This document shows, piece after piece, positions 8,364 through 16,554 of a stretch of DNA of 64,000 nt. The stretch's first letter is position 1. Each line of letters starts with the position of its first letter. This stretch comes from a virus: positions 186,001 through 250,000 of IMG/VR virus record IMGVR_UViG_3300042934_000594. One strand, given 5' to 3'. Under the pieces are notes generated by a model. That model saw only the letters and a list, made by a program, of their open reading frames with translations. It had not been told where the DNA came from and made no database searches. The translations under genes were made by a program, and so were the position numbers.

Positions 8364-9839
8364 GTGTCAGAAGAAACTTCCAATCCAGTGGACGGTCTAG
8401 TCCTTTACACCGACGGCTCCTTTCGCCGCGGTCTCGCCGGCTGGGGCGTACATGGTTACACCTACACCAACGTTGCAATGAAACAAGGGATCGGCCAGAA
8501 ACAAGTCCCGACCAATCAAGGTTATGAAGAAGTCCCGTTGACGGAGTCCGTGACGGTACAGGAGTACTTCGACGGCTTTGGGAGCGTCACGGTCGATCCT
8601 ACCAACAACACCGCAGAACTGATGGGGGTGATCAACGGCTTTAAAATCGCCGAGACCACCGCCGCCAAAGATTTGCTGCTCCTGATGGACAGCGAATACG
8701 TGCGCAAGGGATTGACCTCGCACATTCACAAATGGAAGAAGAACAACTGGACCAAGGCAGACGGAAGTCCGGTGGCCAACAAAGGTTACTGGGAAACACT
8801 GTCAGCGGCTCAATCGGCTTGGCTGGATGCCGGCCGCAAGGTTGAACTGCGCTGGGTCAAAGGTCATAGCGGCAACTTTGGTAACGAAGCGGCCGATACG
8901 AATGCGTTGATGGGTTCCGGGTCGGTGGCTCCCGACTACGTGAACCGTCGGGCGGGTACGGGGTATCACAAGGTCACGGTGGAGTCCAATCCACTGCTGC
9001 TCAAGTCCAGATTGCTCTGGAGCTTCGGGCCAGACCTCCCACCGTCCGATTTGTATTACCACATGTATTCCTTGGGCCGTTTGCACAGCTACGGCCACAA
9101 ACAAGGGATGACACCCAAAGAGAAGATGGCCCTGACGGACCTGGTGGTTGGCCGTCGTATCTCTGAGGCCACGTTTTGTGTGTATAAAGCCGTGGAGCCC
9201 GATACGTTCATCGACGCATTGTGCGCGATGCACGAGAAAGCCTATAAACAGGACATCAATCAGTTAGGTGTTCTTCGATTAGACAACGCGTACCGGCCGG
9301 GGATTTACCCAAAGCTGGAACAACTCGGGTCGCGTAGTCTGGTGCAGTATGAGGATATCCATGCATTGGTGACTCCTCACGATGATCTCATCAGCAAGAC
9401 ATTGACGCCTCCACGTTTGGCGTACGATGCGGTTCAACAGTTCTCGGTCTTGCGCCGGCAGCTGGACAACCACCTTGCTGGCACTTTGGGTGAAGGCACT
9501 CAAGCCATCGATGTAACCGATTCTTTTTATGGAGAGGAAGTTGCAGGCAAGAAAACCAAAACCAAATTGCACAAGACCATCACTAACACCGTGCCCACGA
9601 TGGAAGTACCCGTGTCCATCAAAGGTGTACCCGTAACTCTGAAGGTAGTGCTGGGGATTGATATTCCACAGCGGAATCAGCTGGCAAAACTGGCGGATTT
9701 CGAACCCAAGGTTACAGTGTTGGTTGTTGCCGACGGTCCTGTGTCGTATTCGTTCTCAACGGTGTTTGCGACGAACAATGGAGTGGCCATTTATCAGTCG
9801 CCTTACACCAAATTCGTGCTACCTAAGACTAAAGGCTAA
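8364..9839 (+). CDS. rnhA: Ribonuclease H (type 1) with large C-terminal extension
   Basis: 491 residues. Residues 10-185 are a type 1 RNase H domain with the full active site: D17 (YTDGS), E85 (NNTAEL), D109 (LLMDSEY) and D178 (NEAADTN), plus the mobile-loop H168 (VKGHSGN). It would cut the RNA strand of RNA-DNA hybrids, for example replication primers or R-loops. About 300 residues follow the domain, with no match I recognise; standard RNase H is about 155 residues. The GTG start at 8364 follows AGGGG by six bases. phiKZ also encodes an RNase H-like protein (gp155, from memory). Confidence 0.9.
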   Translation: MSEETSNPVDGLVLYTDGSFRRGLAGWGVHGYTYTNVAMKQGIGQKQVPTNQGYEEVPLTESVTVQEYFDGFGSVTVDPTNNTAELMGVINGFKIAETTAAKDLLLLMDSEYVRKGLTSHIHKWKKNNWTKADGSPVANKGYWETLSAAQSAWLDAGRKVELRWVKGHSGNFGNEAADTNALMGSGSVAPDYVNRRAGTGYHKVTVESNPLLLKSRLLWSFGPDLPPSDLYYHMYSLGRLHSYGHKQGMTPKEKMALTDLVVGRRISEATFCVYKAVEPDTFIDALCAMHEKAYKQDINQLGVLRLDNAYRPGIYPKLEQLGSRSLVQYEDIHALVTPHDDLISKTLTPPRLAYDAVQQFSVLRRQLDNHLAGTLGEGTQAIDVTDSFYGEEVAGKKTKTKLHKTITNTVPTMEVPVSIKGVPVTLKVVLGIDIPQRNQLAKLADFEPKVTVLVVADGPVSYSFSTVFATNNGVAIYQSPYTKFVLPKTKG

Positions 9840-9843
9840 GCTC

Positions 9844-10257
9844 ATGCGTTTCTTACGTACTCTATCAATGAAAGTGGGGTACCCTATTCGAGCGCTCTGG
9901 CTGCTCGCCTGGGGTAAGGCCTCTGATGAGTTCAAAAGGATGTGTCTGTTGTCCTCTCTGCACGCTCAGTTGGTTGGGTGTGATGAAGACAATATCGTTC
10001 TTCTCGATCAAGTCAACAAGCGGCTGGAACTGTGTCGGTTCACTACCAACATGCGGTTGCCGACTCTGTTTGGCCCTGTGATCTGGCGGAATGTCCTGCC
10101 CATCCAGAAGATCGACATGGAACGAAGCGAAGCGTACATCGTTCGTTTGATGAAAAAGATGCCGTGCTGGTTGACCTACGGTACACCGGACCAGACCCAG
10201 GCGGACATCCGTCAGCTGTTCCAGTACTGCCAGCACCAGCGGGTAACGGTGTCGTAA
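9844..10257 (+). CDS. Hypothetical protein, 137 aa
   Basis: 137 residues starting MRFLRTLSMK, four bases after the RNase H stop, with AAAGG near the end of RNase H as ribosome site. It is basic at the N-terminus and contains several Cys residues and a helical C-terminus. No known motif was found. The tight spacing suggests co-translation with RNase H. It ends at a bidirectional terminator. Confidence 0.65.
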   Translation: MRFLRTLSMKVGYPIRALWLLAWGKASDEFKRMCLLSSLHAQLVGCDEDNIVLLDQVNKRLELCRFTTNMRLPTLFGPVIWRNVLPIQKIDMERSEAYIVRLMKKMPCWLTYGTPDQTQADIRQLFQYCQHQRVTVS

Positions 10258-10265
10258 CGGCATAG

Positions 10266-10287
10266 GCCCCTCCCTTCGGGGAGGGGC
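10266..10287. terminator. Bidirectional hairpin terminator with TATG flanks
   Basis: Perfect 9-bp stem GCCCCTCCC/GGGAGGGGC with a TTCG loop between convergent genes ending at 10257 and 10297. The left flank is CGGCATA and the right flank TTTATGTTGTC, so each strand sees hairpin plus TATG(C/T)(C/T)G. Confidence 0.8.
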
Positions 10288-10296
10288 TTTATGTTG

Positions 10297-11166
10297 TCAG
10301 ATGGCCATCAATTGCTTTTCGTTGGCTTTCATCGCGACGGTCGCGTCAGTGATCTGGGTCACCGCGACCGCGTACCACTCCACCCACAAGGCTACGTTGC
10401 GCAGCTCATCGGCCACCATCTTGGTGAACTGGGCACTGGCGTTTGCGCCGGCCCCTTCAGAGAGGTGATCAAACAGGCTGGTAGCGATTTTGATCAGCAG
10501 ACCCACCTGCTTCTCCATCTCCTGTGGATTGGCCTTCGCCCAACGGCTGGCATTGATCGTGTTGAGCTGATCGCACACGTTCACGATTTCCAGGTTGTTA
10601 TCAAACACCTCGCCGTACTCACGGGTGCTGGAACGGTTACCGGCCACCAAGTGGTAGGCCATGGCCGCCTTGACCTTCTCCAGCTGCTCCAGGCTGTACT
10701 GCGAACCGTGAGAGAACTCACGACGTTCTTTGACGTCGTTGGGGTTGCTCAGGTAATGGCCGAAGCGTTTCTGAGCCGGGAGGATCACATTGCTCAGCAA
10801 GCCATCCACCAGAGGACTGACGTCGCGCCCCAAGGTGGCCGCGTAATCACCCATTGTGCCTTTAAGGCCAACCGGGATGTGCGCTTCTTTGGTGGACAGT
10901 TCGGTGTACTGCACGGTGGCCAACACCGTGCGCAGCTGACGGCTGTTCAGGGTTTCAGGACGGCTGAAGTCCGCCGTGGTCAGGTAACGGAAAGCTTCAG
11001 TCAGGGCGCTGGAGATCTGTGCGCCTTTGCGGGAGAACCAATCGCCCAGGTTGCCCACGTTGAACGCCTCGACCGAAACCTCGTCACAGACGTTGAGCAG
11101 GTGTTGCAGGGGGTTGACTTCATCCGCCGGTGTTTCGTCTGTAAGGTAACGTGCGGTGATCGACAT
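10297..11166 (-). CDS. Inner-body-like head protein, third paralog
   Basis: 289 residues from ATG at 11166 (AGAGGC upstream); an earlier in-frame start 18 codons upstream lacks support and would run into the divergent promoter region. It is mainly helical. Its middle and C-terminal parts resemble the 403-residue protein at 1401-2612, with a similar helical C-terminal arrangement. It lies alone on the minus strand between plus-strand units. phiKZ has a cleaved head protein, gp153, in a comparable place beside its RNase H gene (from memory). A capsid role is inferred. Confidence 0.6.
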   Translation of the reverse strand: MSITARYLTDETPADEVNPLQHLLNVCDEVSVEAFNVGNLGDWFSRKGAQISSALTEAFRYLTTADFSRPETLNSRQLRTVLATVQYTELSTKEAHIPVGLKGTMGDYAATLGRDVSPLVDGLLSNVILPAQKRFGHYLSNPNDVKERREFSHGSQYSLEQLEKVKAAMAYHLVAGNRSSTREYGEVFDNNLEIVNVCDQLNTINASRWAKANPQEMEKQVGLLIKIATSLFDHLSEGAGANASAQFTKMVADELRNVALWVEWYAVAVTQITDATVAMKANEKQLMAI

Positions 11167-11276
11167 GGTAAAAGCCTCTAGATACTGTGCAGGGACAAGA
11201 CATACCATGGATGGAAACAATAATTACAACACTCCCCAATAAGGTGAGTAAAACACCCTTCAATGGAAGTCCACCC

Positions 11277-12719
11277 ATGTTTGAAGCTATTGAACGCCCG
11301 CTTTTCCGCCCAGCGATTAACGTCGGTGGGATGCTGGATATCCCAACTGGTTACTATGAACTCGGCGAACACGGTGAGTCAATTCTAAACGGTGGGGCTT
11401 CGGCCATTACCGGTATTGCCTCGCGCCCGAACAATTTCAAGTCGGCGCTGGCGGTGTACATTGTTGCCATGATCCGCCGGGCTTGCCGTAACTCCTATGG
11501 CCTGATCTACGACACCGAGGGTACGTTCAACCCACAGGTCCGTTTCCAGCAGATCTCACGCCTGGATAACTACCTGTCGGCGATCGATTACGACCATGAC
11601 CCGCAATTCAGTTTCACCGACTTGTCCCGTTACACCGGTGACAAGTTCTTCACAGCGTTCCGTACCGCGGTCAGCGTCAAGCCCAAAGACCACAAGAAGT
11701 ACATGAAGACCACCCCGTTCCTGGACATTGCGGGCAAACCTAAGCCTGCGCTGTACCCAACGTCTGGCATGATCGACTCGTTCAGTAAGTTCCAGATCTC
11801 TGAGGTCATGGCGACCTACGAGAAGAACGACATCGGTCACTCCAAGAACAACACCACGGACATGTCCACCGGTAAAGCCAAGAACCAGATGTTCAACCAG
11901 CTGCCACAACTGTGTGCGCAGACCGGTACGTACCTGGTGATGACGGCTCACGTGGGTGACGTGATCCAGATGGAAATGTACCCCACCGACAAGCGTAACC
12001 TGTCGGGGATGCAGAAGGATACGATCATCAAAGGCGGTTCGGGTGGCTTCTACTCCCTGCCGAACAACGTCTGGGAGATCCGTTCCAACAAGCCTTTGGT
12101 CAACAAAGAGAAGATGCCGATCTACCCGTGGGACAACAAGACGGCGATCGAAGGCGACACCAACATGACGGTGATCGAGGTGCGCAACCAGCGCGGTAAG
12201 GGGGGTATCTCCAACCTGCCGATCTACCTGATCATGACGCAGACCGAAGGCTACCAGCCGACGCTCAGCGAGCTGCACAACTGCCGTGAGAACGAATGGG
12301 GCCTGGGTGGCAACCTGTCGGGTAACTTCTACCTGGAGCTGCGTCCTGACGTCTCCCTGCACCGCACCACGGCTTGGCAGAAACTCACCAACGATCCTCG
12401 CCTGGCGCGTGCCGCAGAGTTCAGCAGTGAGATGCTGCAAATGATCCAGTTCCACCGCAAACTGGACCGTTCGCTGATGTGCACGCCCAAAGAGCTGTAC
12501 GAAGACCTCAAGGCGATGGGCTACGATTGGGACGTGTTGCTCAACACCCGCGGCTACTGGGTCTTCAAAGAAGAGGAGAAGGATCACGAGAAACCGTTCC
12601 TCTCCACCATGGACTTGTTGCGCATGCGCCAATCCTTGTACAAGCCGTACTGGATGAGCAAGGAAGACAAGGCCAAGATCACACCACTGCTACCCAAAGA
12701 AGCCCCCAAGGCTGCGTAA
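11277..12719 (+). CDS. RecA/UvsX-like recombinase or related ATPase
   Basis: About 480 residues from ATG at 11277 (GGAAG upstream; 11211 is an in-frame alternative). An N-terminal segment leads to a P-loop-like stretch, GIASRPNNFKS, then a strand ending in LIYDTEGTFN, which matches the position of the glutamate-bearing strand of RecA/UvsX proteins. Later LCAQTGTYLVMTAH resembles the RecA strand before its sensor residue. It would act in recombination-dependent replication or repair. The P-loop is degenerate: Phe stands where the glycine before the lysine is expected. Helicase-type RecA folds are an alternative. Confidence 0.65.
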   Translation: MFEAIERPLFRPAINVGGMLDIPTGYYELGEHGESILNGGASAITGIASRPNNFKSALAVYIVAMIRRACRNSYGLIYDTEGTFNPQVRFQQISRLDNYLSAIDYDHDPQFSFTDLSRYTGDKFFTAFRTAVSVKPKDHKKYMKTTPFLDIAGKPKPALYPTSGMIDSFSKFQISEVMATYEKNDIGHSKNNTTDMSTGKAKNQMFNQLPQLCAQTGTYLVMTAHVGDVIQMEMYPTDKRNLSGMQKDTIIKGGSGGFYSLPNNVWEIRSNKPLVNKEKMPIYPWDNKTAIEGDTNMTVIEVRNQRGKGGISNLPIYLIMTQTEGYQPTLSELHNCRENEWGLGGNLSGNFYLELRPDVSLHRTTAWQKLTNDPRLARAAEFSSEMLQMIQFHRKLDRSLMCTPKELYEDLKAMGYDWDVLLNTRGYWVFKEEEKDHEKPFLSTMDLLRMRQSLYKPYWMSKEDKAKITPLLPKEAPKAA

Positions 12720-12734
12720 CCCTGTACCGAGCGT

Positions 12735-12754
12735 GGTGGTCCTTCGGGGCCACC
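12735..12754 (+). terminator. Hairpin terminator
   Basis: 8-bp stem GGTGGTCC/GGGCCACC (one G.T pair) with a TTCG loop, followed by TCGTTTGTTTA, 15 bases after the RecA-like gene. Confidence 0.6.
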
Positions 12755-12782
12755 TCGTTTGTTTATTTCGTTAAGGGCTTTC

Positions 12783-12932
12783 ATGAACAACCCCTATGGC
12801 TTTCAACCCAATTGCCCCATCTTTACCAAGGCGCGCTCCTACGGCTTCAAGGGGAGCCGTTCGCAGTGGAATGAGCTGGTAGGATTGATTCAGGCCAAGA
12901 AACCCCCACAGAACCCTCCCAGGAGCTTGTAA
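12783..12932 (+). CDS. Small hypothetical protein, 49 aa
   Basis: A 49-residue frame beginning MNNPYGFQPN, rich in Pro, Asn and basic residues, with TAAGGG six bases upstream of ATG. Its stop overlaps the next start (TAATG), the type of coupling seen throughout this phage, which is the main reason to believe it. No family is recognised. Confidence 0.6.
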   Translation: MNNPYGFQPNCPIFTKARSYGFKGSRSQWNELVGLIQAKKPPQNPPRSL

Positions 12933-13150
12933 TGGCATTCCCACCTAACTTTCAACTGACGCACCAGTACAGCGGTGAGATTATCTGCTACTCCCGCCTG
13001 TACACCGAAAAGCAACTGCGTAAAACGCTGGGGATTGCCAAGGAGGATTGGAGCCGGCAACTGGGTCGTAATCTGCCGGAGGCCGACACCGTGGTGGATG
13101 GCCAGTCCCTGTGGACGGACACAACGCTTAAAGCCCACAATGTCCTGTGA
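12932..13150 (+). CDS. Small hypothetical protein, 72 aa
   Basis: 72 residues starting MAFPPNFQLT. It overlaps both neighbours (TAATG in front, GTGA behind) and has AGGAG upstream, so three short genes form one translationally coupled set. It is soluble and of mixed charge, with no known motif. Confidence 0.65.
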   Translation: MAFPPNFQLTHQYSGEIICYSRLYTEKQLRKTLGIAKEDWSRQLGRNLPEADTVVDGQSLWTDTTLKAHNVL

Positions 13151-13500
13151 AGATCTACACCTTCCAGATGGCAAAACGGCATGCCCTGGACCGTGCGGGC
13201 ATTCTGTGGTTTGACACCACGGTTAAGTCTGGACCGTGCATACAGGTCAAGCCCACGTGGGCCATGGTGCTTGGACACAAGAACGGTACTATATCAGATG
13301 AAGAATATACTGAACGTTACAATGAAATGCTCGAGCGCTCGTATGCCACTGACCCTAGGTTCTGGGAAGAGTTGTGTGCGCAAGAACTTATAGCGCTCGG
13401 TTGTTATTGTCGCAAAGGTGCATTCTGTCATCGCCACCTGCTGGTGGAGTTCTTGCGCCGTATCACCACTGTCGAACTACTGGGGGAATTTGACCAGTAG
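13147..13500 (+). CDS. DUF488-like protein with CxC...FCHR motif
   Basis: 117 residues from a GTG that overlaps the preceding stop. The C-terminal part contains GCYCRKGAFCHRHLL, the cysteine/histidine signature typical of the DUF488 family and related phage proteins, followed by a helix. The biochemical function of that family is not established. A basic N-terminus and an acidic middle are the other visible features. The family label rests on the motif alone. Confidence 0.65.
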   Translation: MKIYTFQMAKRHALDRAGILWFDTTVKSGPCIQVKPTWAMVLGHKNGTISDEEYTERYNEMLERSYATDPRFWEELCAQELIALGCYCRKGAFCHRHLLVEFLRRITTVELLGEFDQ

Positions 13501-13582
13501 CATAAGAACCACACCCACTGCTGTATTTTCGATTGGGGCGTCCAATGTCACCGTTCTTTCTTTCTCTTTTTGGAGTTGTACC

Positions 13583-13942
13583 ATGCCACACCGTGATGCA
13601 CCGGCCGATCTGCGGCCCCAAGTGTTCTACCTGATCCGTGCGTTTGATGTAGAGCTGGCCGAGGACTTTGTCCGTCGCTGCCCTGAGGTACATGACCTCA
13701 CTAGCTTGAACGCGTTTTTCCACCGCATCCTGACGCAGTATCAAGACAACACCGCCAATATGCGCGCTCTGCTCGCTGACGACGTTGACCTTAATACCTG
13801 GTTGCGCATGTTCAAAGAAAACGTGTTGCCCTATCTGCGCAATCACCGTTTCCCACCGTGCACTGACCGGACTGCTTCGCCGTTCTATCAGCTGCTGGAT
13901 GGCTGCTCCTCGGGTCTCTCGAGTGAACCTGCCTTCGCATAA
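13583..13942 (+). CDS. Hypothetical protein, 119 aa
   Basis: 119 residues from ATG at 13583 with GGAG seven bases upstream. An in-frame opening much further upstream overlaps the preceding gene and has no ribosome site. The protein is acidic and mostly helical, with no membrane segment and no recognised motif. A hairpin with TATGCC follows at 13976. Confidence 0.65.
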   Translation: MPHRDAPADLRPQVFYLIRAFDVELAEDFVRRCPEVHDLTSLNAFFHRILTQYQDNTANMRALLADDVDLNTWLRMFKENVLPYLRNHRFPPCTDRTASPFYQLLDGCSSGLSSEPAFA

Positions 13943-13975
13943 GGACCCGTTTCTTGGACCTTTACAGCCCATAGT

Positions 13976-13993
13976 GGACCGGGGAACCGGTCC
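13976..13993 (+). terminator. Hairpin followed by TATGCC
   Basis: Perfect 7-bp stem GGACCGG/CCGGTCC with a GGAA loop, followed by TCTATGCC. It lies between the gene ending at 13942 and the RNA polymerase fragment gene at 14037. Confidence 0.6.
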
Positions 13994-14036
13994 TCTATGC
14001 CACCATCGTATGTCCTTACTTTGACGGAGCCTGGAA

Positions 14037-14702
14037 ATGTCCCGCGCCCTTGCTGAAAAAGAACTGCTGTATTTTATCGATCGGTTCGCCCCTGGCTCCC
14101 CCAACAAAGCCATGTACCAACGCTTAATGGGCGAGATGTCCGATACCCAATTTGCCGAGTGGTGTGACAAGCTCGCCTCCGGTGCGGAGACGTTGGCCTT
14201 GTACATCCCTAACCTCAACGAACACAAGTTGAGCATGGAGCGTAACTTCGAGATCGCCGAGGAACTCGATTATGACTTCTTCCATCACCTGCACCTGACG
14301 GATCCTCACACCGGACAGATCACCCGCACGGAGGCCAAGCATTTGGTCTTGCTGCTACCGTTCCGACGTCAAGCGCAGATGCTCTACAAAAAGATGTCGA
14401 TCCCTGAGACCAACCAGTCGGTCGATGATCGTTCAGGTCAGGCTACAGGTGCCTCCAAAGGCTCCCGTCTGTCGTACCCTGAACTTCAGGTAAATGCGGC
14501 TAAGGGATTGGACTCCGCGGTGCTGGAGCTGATCAAGTTCCGTGGCGGTGACGAGAAAGCGTACAACGCCATGAACCGGTCGATTCTGGAAACCGGTGAA
14601 GCGTCACTGGAAGCGATCGCTGCAACCACCCCCTCCAAAGTCAAGGCGTCGTCCACGTTGGCCACGTTCCTGACGTCGATGCATTTGAAGAACAACCTTT
14701 AA
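14037..14702 (+). CDS. RNA polymerase beta subunit, C-terminal piece
   Basis: 221 residues whose second half follows the C-terminal end of bacterial RpoB: LVLLLPFRRQ and YKKM (the strand and helix before the DDK region), SVDDRSGQATG (cf. VDDKIHARSTG), GSRLSYPELQV (cf. RFGEMEVWALE), a VLELIKFRGG helix, and a short final segment like RSLGINIEL. In phiKZ-type phages beta is split in two genes, and this would be the C-terminal partner of the large beta gene at 24500-28894, as recalled for gp149 and gp178. It would help form the active centre with beta-prime. It has a strong GGAG site and is followed 12 bases later by a coupled unknown. Confidence 0.75.
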   Translation: MSRALAEKELLYFIDRFAPGSPNKAMYQRLMGEMSDTQFAEWCDKLASGAETLALYIPNLNEHKLSMERNFEIAEELDYDFFHHLHLTDPHTGQITRTEAKHLVLLLPFRRQAQMLYKKMSIPETNQSVDDRSGQATGASKGSRLSYPELQVNAAKGLDSAVLELIKFRGGDEKAYNAMNRSILETGEASLEAIAATTPSKVKASSTLATFLTSMHLKNNL

Positions 14703-14714
14703 GGATTCGCCCGT

Positions 14715-15230
14715 ATGGCTGCTGCCCTGACCCCCATTACCGAACTCTCCACTTACGACGCCACAGTGCGCTGCCTCACTGAGGCGCTGTACGAAGAAGC
14801 CCCAATTCGTGAAGCGGGTGATGTGGGTAAGTTCTATGACTTCTTTCTGGAAGCCAAGCTGGCAATACGCCCGTACTTCGTTGACGTGGAAAGCCTGCGT
14901 CAGTTGGTCTGGGACAAAGTGCGCACCCAAGACACTTTGTTGGACATGATCATGAAGATGTCCTCCAGTTTCCAGATGCGTGTCCAGATGACCACGCAGT
15001 GCAACTGGGAATCTTTGGTGGCCATACTGGCGGGGACCATGGGTGATCGCACCGTCGCCGATTCCTCGATCAGCGATAAAGACTTTCGCGAGAAAGCCAG
15101 CACCAGTGAAGAGCTTAAGTTGATCTTCCAGCAAGACCCCTGGTTGGTCTTTGTGTTCTTTCTGTGCAACAACTTCAATATCCTCAACCCCATGAAGGTG
15201 AGAAGCGATGCTGCGAAAAATTCTAACTGA
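14715..15230 (+). CDS. Hypothetical protein, 171 aa
   Basis: 171 residues, mostly helical, with AAGGATT before its ATG. It overlaps the following gene by 23 bases, so the two are translated together just after the RNA polymerase fragment. A hydrophobic stretch near residue 140 (WLVFVFFLCNN) is short for a membrane span. No family is recognised; a role linked to the polymerase is suggested only by position. Confidence 0.65.
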   Translation: MAAALTPITELSTYDATVRCLTEALYEEAPIREAGDVGKFYDFFLEAKLAIRPYFVDVESLRQLVWDKVRTQDTLLDMIMKMSSSFQMRVQMTTQCNWESLVAILAGTMGDRTVADSSISDKDFREKASTSEELKLIFQQDPWLVFVFFLCNNFNILNPMKVRSDAAKNSN

Positions 15231-15918
15231 CGTCGACAGCCTACTCGACACACGCATCGGGGTGTTGTCCACGCTGTACCCTGCGGCGGCCTCGACGCTG
15301 GTGGCAAGCAAGGCGTACTGGCTGCGTGAGCACACCGACTGGTCTGTCTTGACGGATGGGAAGGTCAGCAACGAGCAGTTCGCACAAGCCTGGGCTAAAC
15401 GCACCAAGCGTTCAGCGTGTGAGTCGTCTGTGATGAATGGCTTTCACCCGGTGTTCATCAAGATCCTCACCGACGTGGCCGCCGCAGGCATGTCGGGGAT
15501 GTCAGACTTTGACGTGGGGTTTGAAGTGAACCTGCACCCTTACGACTTCACGTTCGATGAACTGGAGTTGTTCACGGTGTTGATTCGCAAACAGGTGGGT
15601 CAAGACGTACCGATCACGTTCTGTAGCATCCCGCTGGAAGACCTGACGCCGGAGCTGATGCTCAAGGAGTATTCGGCGTGCATCAGCTTTAACTTCCATG
15701 AGTGGATCAAGCTGCATGCCCCGACCTTGGCCAACATCGAAGCCCGTGGGTTTAACTACGTGGCCCCGAAGTTGTTCGAGACCGACCCGCGGTCGATGAC
15801 GGTGGATCAGAAAGAGGACGAACTCACGCGCTGGCGACTGTACTACTTACACGCTATGGACTTTGCGTTCATTGATGTGAAGTACTTCAGCATGTTTCGC
15901 CTGGACGTCATGAGCTAA
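15208..15918 (+). CDS. Hypothetical protein, 236 aa
   Basis: 236 residues beginning inside the end of the preceding gene, with GGTGAGAAG as ribosome site. Aromatic-rich and mixed alpha/beta, with no membrane span or known catalytic motif. It is last in the unit that begins with the RNA polymerase fragment and ends at the hairpin after 15918. Confidence 0.65.
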   Translation: MLRKILTDVDSLLDTRIGVLSTLYPAAASTLVASKAYWLREHTDWSVLTDGKVSNEQFAQAWAKRTKRSACESSVMNGFHPVFIKILTDVAAAGMSGMSDFDVGFEVNLHPYDFTFDELELFTVLIRKQVGQDVPITFCSIPLEDLTPELMLKEYSACISFNFHEWIKLHAPTLANIEARGFNYVAPKLFETDPRSMTVDQKEDELTRWRLYYLHAMDFAFIDVKYFSMFRLDVMS

Positions 15919-15924
15919 ACCTAG

Positions 15925-15944
15925 ACGCTCCCTACGGGGGGCGT
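15925..15944 (+). terminator. Hairpin terminator followed by TATGCCGTC
   Basis: Stem ACGCTCCC/GGGGGCGT (one T.G pair) with a TACG loop, followed immediately by TTATGCCGTC. It closes the unit of the RNA polymerase fragment gene and precedes a promoter candidate. Confidence 0.7.
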
Positions 15945-15974
15945 TTATGCCGTCTCGACTCGATTCCAATTAAT

Positions 15975-15998
15975 TTGAAACCTATATGACTCAGGTGT
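15975..15998 (+). promoter_or_regulatory. Candidate phage promoter (CTATAT-CTCAGGTGT element)
   Basis: TTTGAAACC followed by TATATGACTCAGGTGT, 60 bases before the membrane protein gene at 16058. Near-identical copies stand at 42416 and 47466, always in a gap before a plus-strand gene. No sigma70-like -35/-10 pair is evident, so it is probably read by a phage RNA polymerase (inference). Confidence 0.6.
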
Positions 15999-16057
15999 GA
16001 AAAGACAATTGAGTCTTAACCAAACCTTGTGCAATACCACGTTCTAAGGAGAACACC

Positions 16058-16459
16058 ATGTCCCATACTTTCCAATTCAACCCTTTCAAACAACAAGCAG
16101 CTGGCCGTGGCGAATCCGCTGGCGCCGCTGGTTCCGAGAAAGTCACCCCGATCAATCCTGAAGCCGAGGCTACCATGAACAACACTCAAGACGTACCGAA
16201 CGACGACACCGTGAAAAACGAAGAAGCCGCCCCTGAAACCAAGAACAAGTGGTGGGCCATCGCCAGTGCAGCGGCGGTCGGTACCCTGGCGGTTGTGGCC
16301 ATCGGTGGTGTGACCTTCATCGCCGCCCGTGCACTGCGCGGCAGCGACAGCGCCGTTGTAGCCGCCACAGGCGAAGCCGCTGGTTCAGTGGCTGAAGCCA
16401 TCGTGGAAGGCGCCAGCGAGATCGCCAACGAAGCAGCAGCAGCGTTCTTCAAGCGCTAA
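16058..16459 (+). CDS. Single-span membrane protein, 133 aa
   Basis: 133 residues. The first about 62 are polar and acidic, with many Asn, Glu and Ala. One strong membrane helix follows (WWAIASAAAVGTLAVVAIGG, about 64-90), then a small Ala/Glu-rich helical tail ending in FFKR. There is no signal peptide. The start has a consensus AAGGAG. It stands alone between a candidate promoter and two hairpins, so it looks like a separately controlled gene that is strongly translated. The function is unknown; host-membrane takeover or lysis control are possible. Confidence 0.75.
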   Translation: MSHTFQFNPFKQQAAGRGESAGAAGSEKVTPINPEAEATMNNTQDVPNDDTVKNEEAAPETKNKWWAIASAAAVGTLAVVAIGGVTFIAARALRGSDSAVVAATGEAAGSVAEAIVEGASEIANEAAAAFFKR

Positions 16460-16465
16460 GAAATA

Positions 16466-16490
16466 CCCACTACGGCTATGCTGTAGTGGG
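16466..16490 (+). terminator. Hairpin terminator
   Basis: Perfect 8-bp stem CCCACTAC/GTAGTGGG with a 9-base loop, right after the stop at 16459. A second small GGGGC/GCCCC hairpin follows at about 16500-16513, ahead of CTAACTTTTTTC. Confidence 0.7.
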
Positions 16491-16554
16491 ATTAGTTGCG
16501 GGGGCTTCGGCCCCTGTACCTCTAACTTTTTTCTTATCCAGTAGAGCCTTTATC

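Noticed and set aside
11556-12632. Antisense open frame over the RecA-like gene
   Set aside because: Shadow of a strongly codon-biased plus-strand gene.
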